NCBI GenBank assembly: GCA_011316305.1
Contig: SAUG01000151.1
Span: forward strand, 57,857 to 121,856
DNA from: Rusavskia elegans
Lineage: Eukaryota > Ascomycota > Lecanoromycetes > Teloschistales > Teloschistaceae
DNA: 64,000 nucleotides
Reading direction: 5' to 3'
A program made the position numbers and the translations under genes. Position 1 is the stretch's first letter, and every line of letters starts with the position of its first letter. Under the pieces are notes generated by a model, which was not told the DNA's origin, made no database searches, and worked only from the letters and a program-made list of their open reading frames with translations. Positions 62,082-64,000 of the stretch are shown piece after piece.

Positions 62082-62711
62082 TTATAGCGGTAGTAGACGT
62101 AGTTTAATACTATTTCCTATACTTGCTTCTAGTTTAAGTTTATAATAAAGAGTTAGTAGTAAATTTATCTAGGTTTCTATCTTATTTTCCTATAAATTCT
62201 ATCTTTCTTCTTTTTACTATACCGGGTAAAAGACGTTTAACCGGCGATCTAGTTTTATTTTTCGGCGTCTAGAAACGTATAGAAATATACTAGAACCTAA
62301 CGAGAATTATATCTAGATAAACGATTTCGATTTACTCGTTAGTAATAGCTAAATCGACCGGAAGTTAACTAATATATCGTCTCTAGTATTTAGGTATTAT
62401 AGCGGTAGTAAATATTACTTAACGCCGTCTCCGGTATTTACCCCTAGTTTAAACTTATAGTAGAGAGTTAGCGGTAAACTTATCTAGGTCCCTGCCTTAT
62501 TTTTCTACGAATTCTATCCTCCTTCCTTTTACTATACCGGGTAAAGGACGCCTAACCGGCGATCTAGCTTTACTTTTCGGCGTTTAGAAACGTATAGAAG
62601 TCTACTAGAATCTAATAAAAATTATATCTAGATAAACGATCTCGATCTGCTCGTTAATAATAGTTAAATCGGTCGGAAATTAGCCGATATTTCGTTTCCG
62701 GCAGATATAGA
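62082..62711 (+). repeat. Double 315-bp repeat, second copy
   Basis: Units start near 62082 and 62398, sharing AGCGGTAGTA, TATACCGGGTAAA and ATTATATCTAGATAAACGAT. It is equivalent to 47174-47803 in unit 3. Confidence 0.62.
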
Positions 62712-64000
62712 AACTCTAGCTACTGTTTTTCTACTTCTGCCTATAATAATAGATATTACCTTACTAATTTAAAGGAGGGTTAAACTAGTCGAAAGCGCTT
62801 TATAGATAGTAGTAGCTCTTACTATATAAAATTACCTATAGTTATTATTACTAATATAGTACTTTTTTTATTATAGATAGTAGCTAGGATTTTATTAACG
62901 CTAATAGGCGAATTTTAAAAGTCGTATTTTTATTATATATAAATCTAAGTATCTATAGATACCGAAGATTTAATAGTTACTAGAATAAAAGTATTTATCG
63001 AAGTACCGACTAATAGTAATAACCGCCGGTAATTTACTTCTATTTTCTTCTATTATAAATTTTTATTCTTCTAATATTCTTCTCGTTATTTATATTATAT
63101 ATCCAGATATAACGATTATAGCTATCTAAATCCCTACTTTATACTAAATTAAATAACCGTTATAGTAATATTCCTTTAATTATCTATTATTTTCTATCTT
63201 TACTAAAGCTACTACTATACGTTTATCTAAATTACTAGTTTAGTTATTAGACTCGACTCTATTAATCTATTTTTAATTACCGTACTTATTAGCGTTACTA
63301 TTATTAAATCCGTTTTTATTAATATTAATACCTTAGTACTTATCTACTTTCTTCTTTTTTCTATCTACTATCTTACTATCTACTTTATAATACTTCTAGA
63401 TATTACCTATAATACTCCTAAATATTCTAATATTTCGGTAGAAGCGACAATAATAGTATCGATATCGAAATATACTAATATTCTCTATTCTATTTTATAA
63501 TAATAGGTAAGAGCGCTTTAGCTTTAGTACTAGGTCGGAAAACGAAAAAGTCGTTTCTAATACGTTCCGCGATCGTTTAAAAAGATAGGATACTCTTTTT
63601 TTTTATTCGGATTCCCGAACTGCCGCCTTTTTCGCTGTTTTTAGAATTATTACTATTTATATAGTATATCGACTAGAAGTTTTTAATTATTTATATATCT
63701 GATTTAAAATCTATTAAAGCTTTTTTAATATATTCGTTAGATTTCGCCTTTTAAAACCCGGTAATTTTAATAATAATAATAAATAATTAAATAATAAATT
63801 TAGTATTTATTTTATTTAAATTTTTTTTCGTTATATAAAATTATTTAAATTAATTATTTTTAAATAATAATTTCTTTTTAACTATTATTAAAATCGTTTA
63901 GAACTAATATAAAATAACTCTAATCTTTAATAACTAAATTTAATCTAGCCGTTTTATCGGGTTTTAAATTTAAATTAGAAAATTATAGTAGGAAAAAATA

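Larger units (their letters stand above)
49197..64000 (+). mobile_element. Repeat unit 4: head-to-tail second copy of the 14.9-kb element (runs off the window)
   Basis: It begins ATTGTACGGTGCGG at 49197 directly after unit 3 and follows it at an offset of about 14,907 bp to the window end, lacking only roughly the last 100 bp. It is slightly less AT-rich than unit 3, with more GC retained in the first 3 kb. Differences from unit 3 are mostly C/T and G/A, as expected for independent RIP hits on the same ancestor. It carries the same helicase relic, triple 185-bp repeat and double 315-bp repeat. Confidence 0.75.

Overview
The window is nuclear DNA of a filamentous ascomycete (Pezizomycotina). 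Evidence: short GT-AG introns of about 50-97 nt, an F-box gene, a HET-domain gene, several small secreted proteins, and a 33-kb AT-rich block almost stripped of CpA and TpG, the signature of repeat-induced point mutation (RIP). The species cannot be fixed from sequence alone. All gene models with introns were built by hand from splice sites and frame.

Layout. 0-8.4 kb: an intact four-exon adenosine deaminase-like gene (369-1663, +), a decayed RING-finger fragment (1793-2100, -), and a long conserved-looking helical protein (3467-8342, +) split by one extra T in a T5 run. 8.4-12.2 kb is gene-poor, with one possible small secreted protein. 12.2-14.7 kb: a large secreted Ser-rich protein with a Cys-rich, CBM1-like module. 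16.0-17.6 kb: a three-exon F-box protein (-). 18.8-19.8 kb: a three-exon secreted protein with a complete nucleotidyltransferase-fold signature. 20.3-21.5 kb: a gene fragment and a decayed aldose 1-epimerase. 22.4-23.4 kb: a secreted protein made of two copies of one domain. 23.7-24.1 kb: a broken small Cys-rich secreted protein overlapping a hairpin-rich element. 26.5-27.1 kb: a small Cys-containing secreted protein. 27.7-28.6 kb: a decayed single-pass membrane protein. 28.5-30.6 kb: a HET-domain gene (-) whose start is lost at the repeat boundary.

30.58-64.0 kb is repeat. Four units start with the same GC-richer sequence (around TACGGTGCGGAGGG) at about 30582, 31673, 34290 and 49197. The first is a fragment of about 0.66 kb followed by an unrelated insertion. 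The second is a copy of only the first 2.6 kb. The third is a complete 14.9-kb unit. The fourth is a head-to-tail second copy running off the window. Each long unit holds relics of a SNF2-type helicase (P-loop, DEA box, C-terminal helicase motif), an approximately 185-bp triple repeat and a 315-bp (105-codon) double repeat. No intact coding sequence survives there.

The genes do not form one pathway. The picture is a gene-sparse region next to a RIP-inactivated repeat block, rich in secreted-protein genes, decayed genes and a self/non-self type gene. The items most worth follow-up are the 14.9-kb tandem helicase-bearing element, the secreted nucleotidyltransferase-like protein, and the HET gene cut by the repeat.
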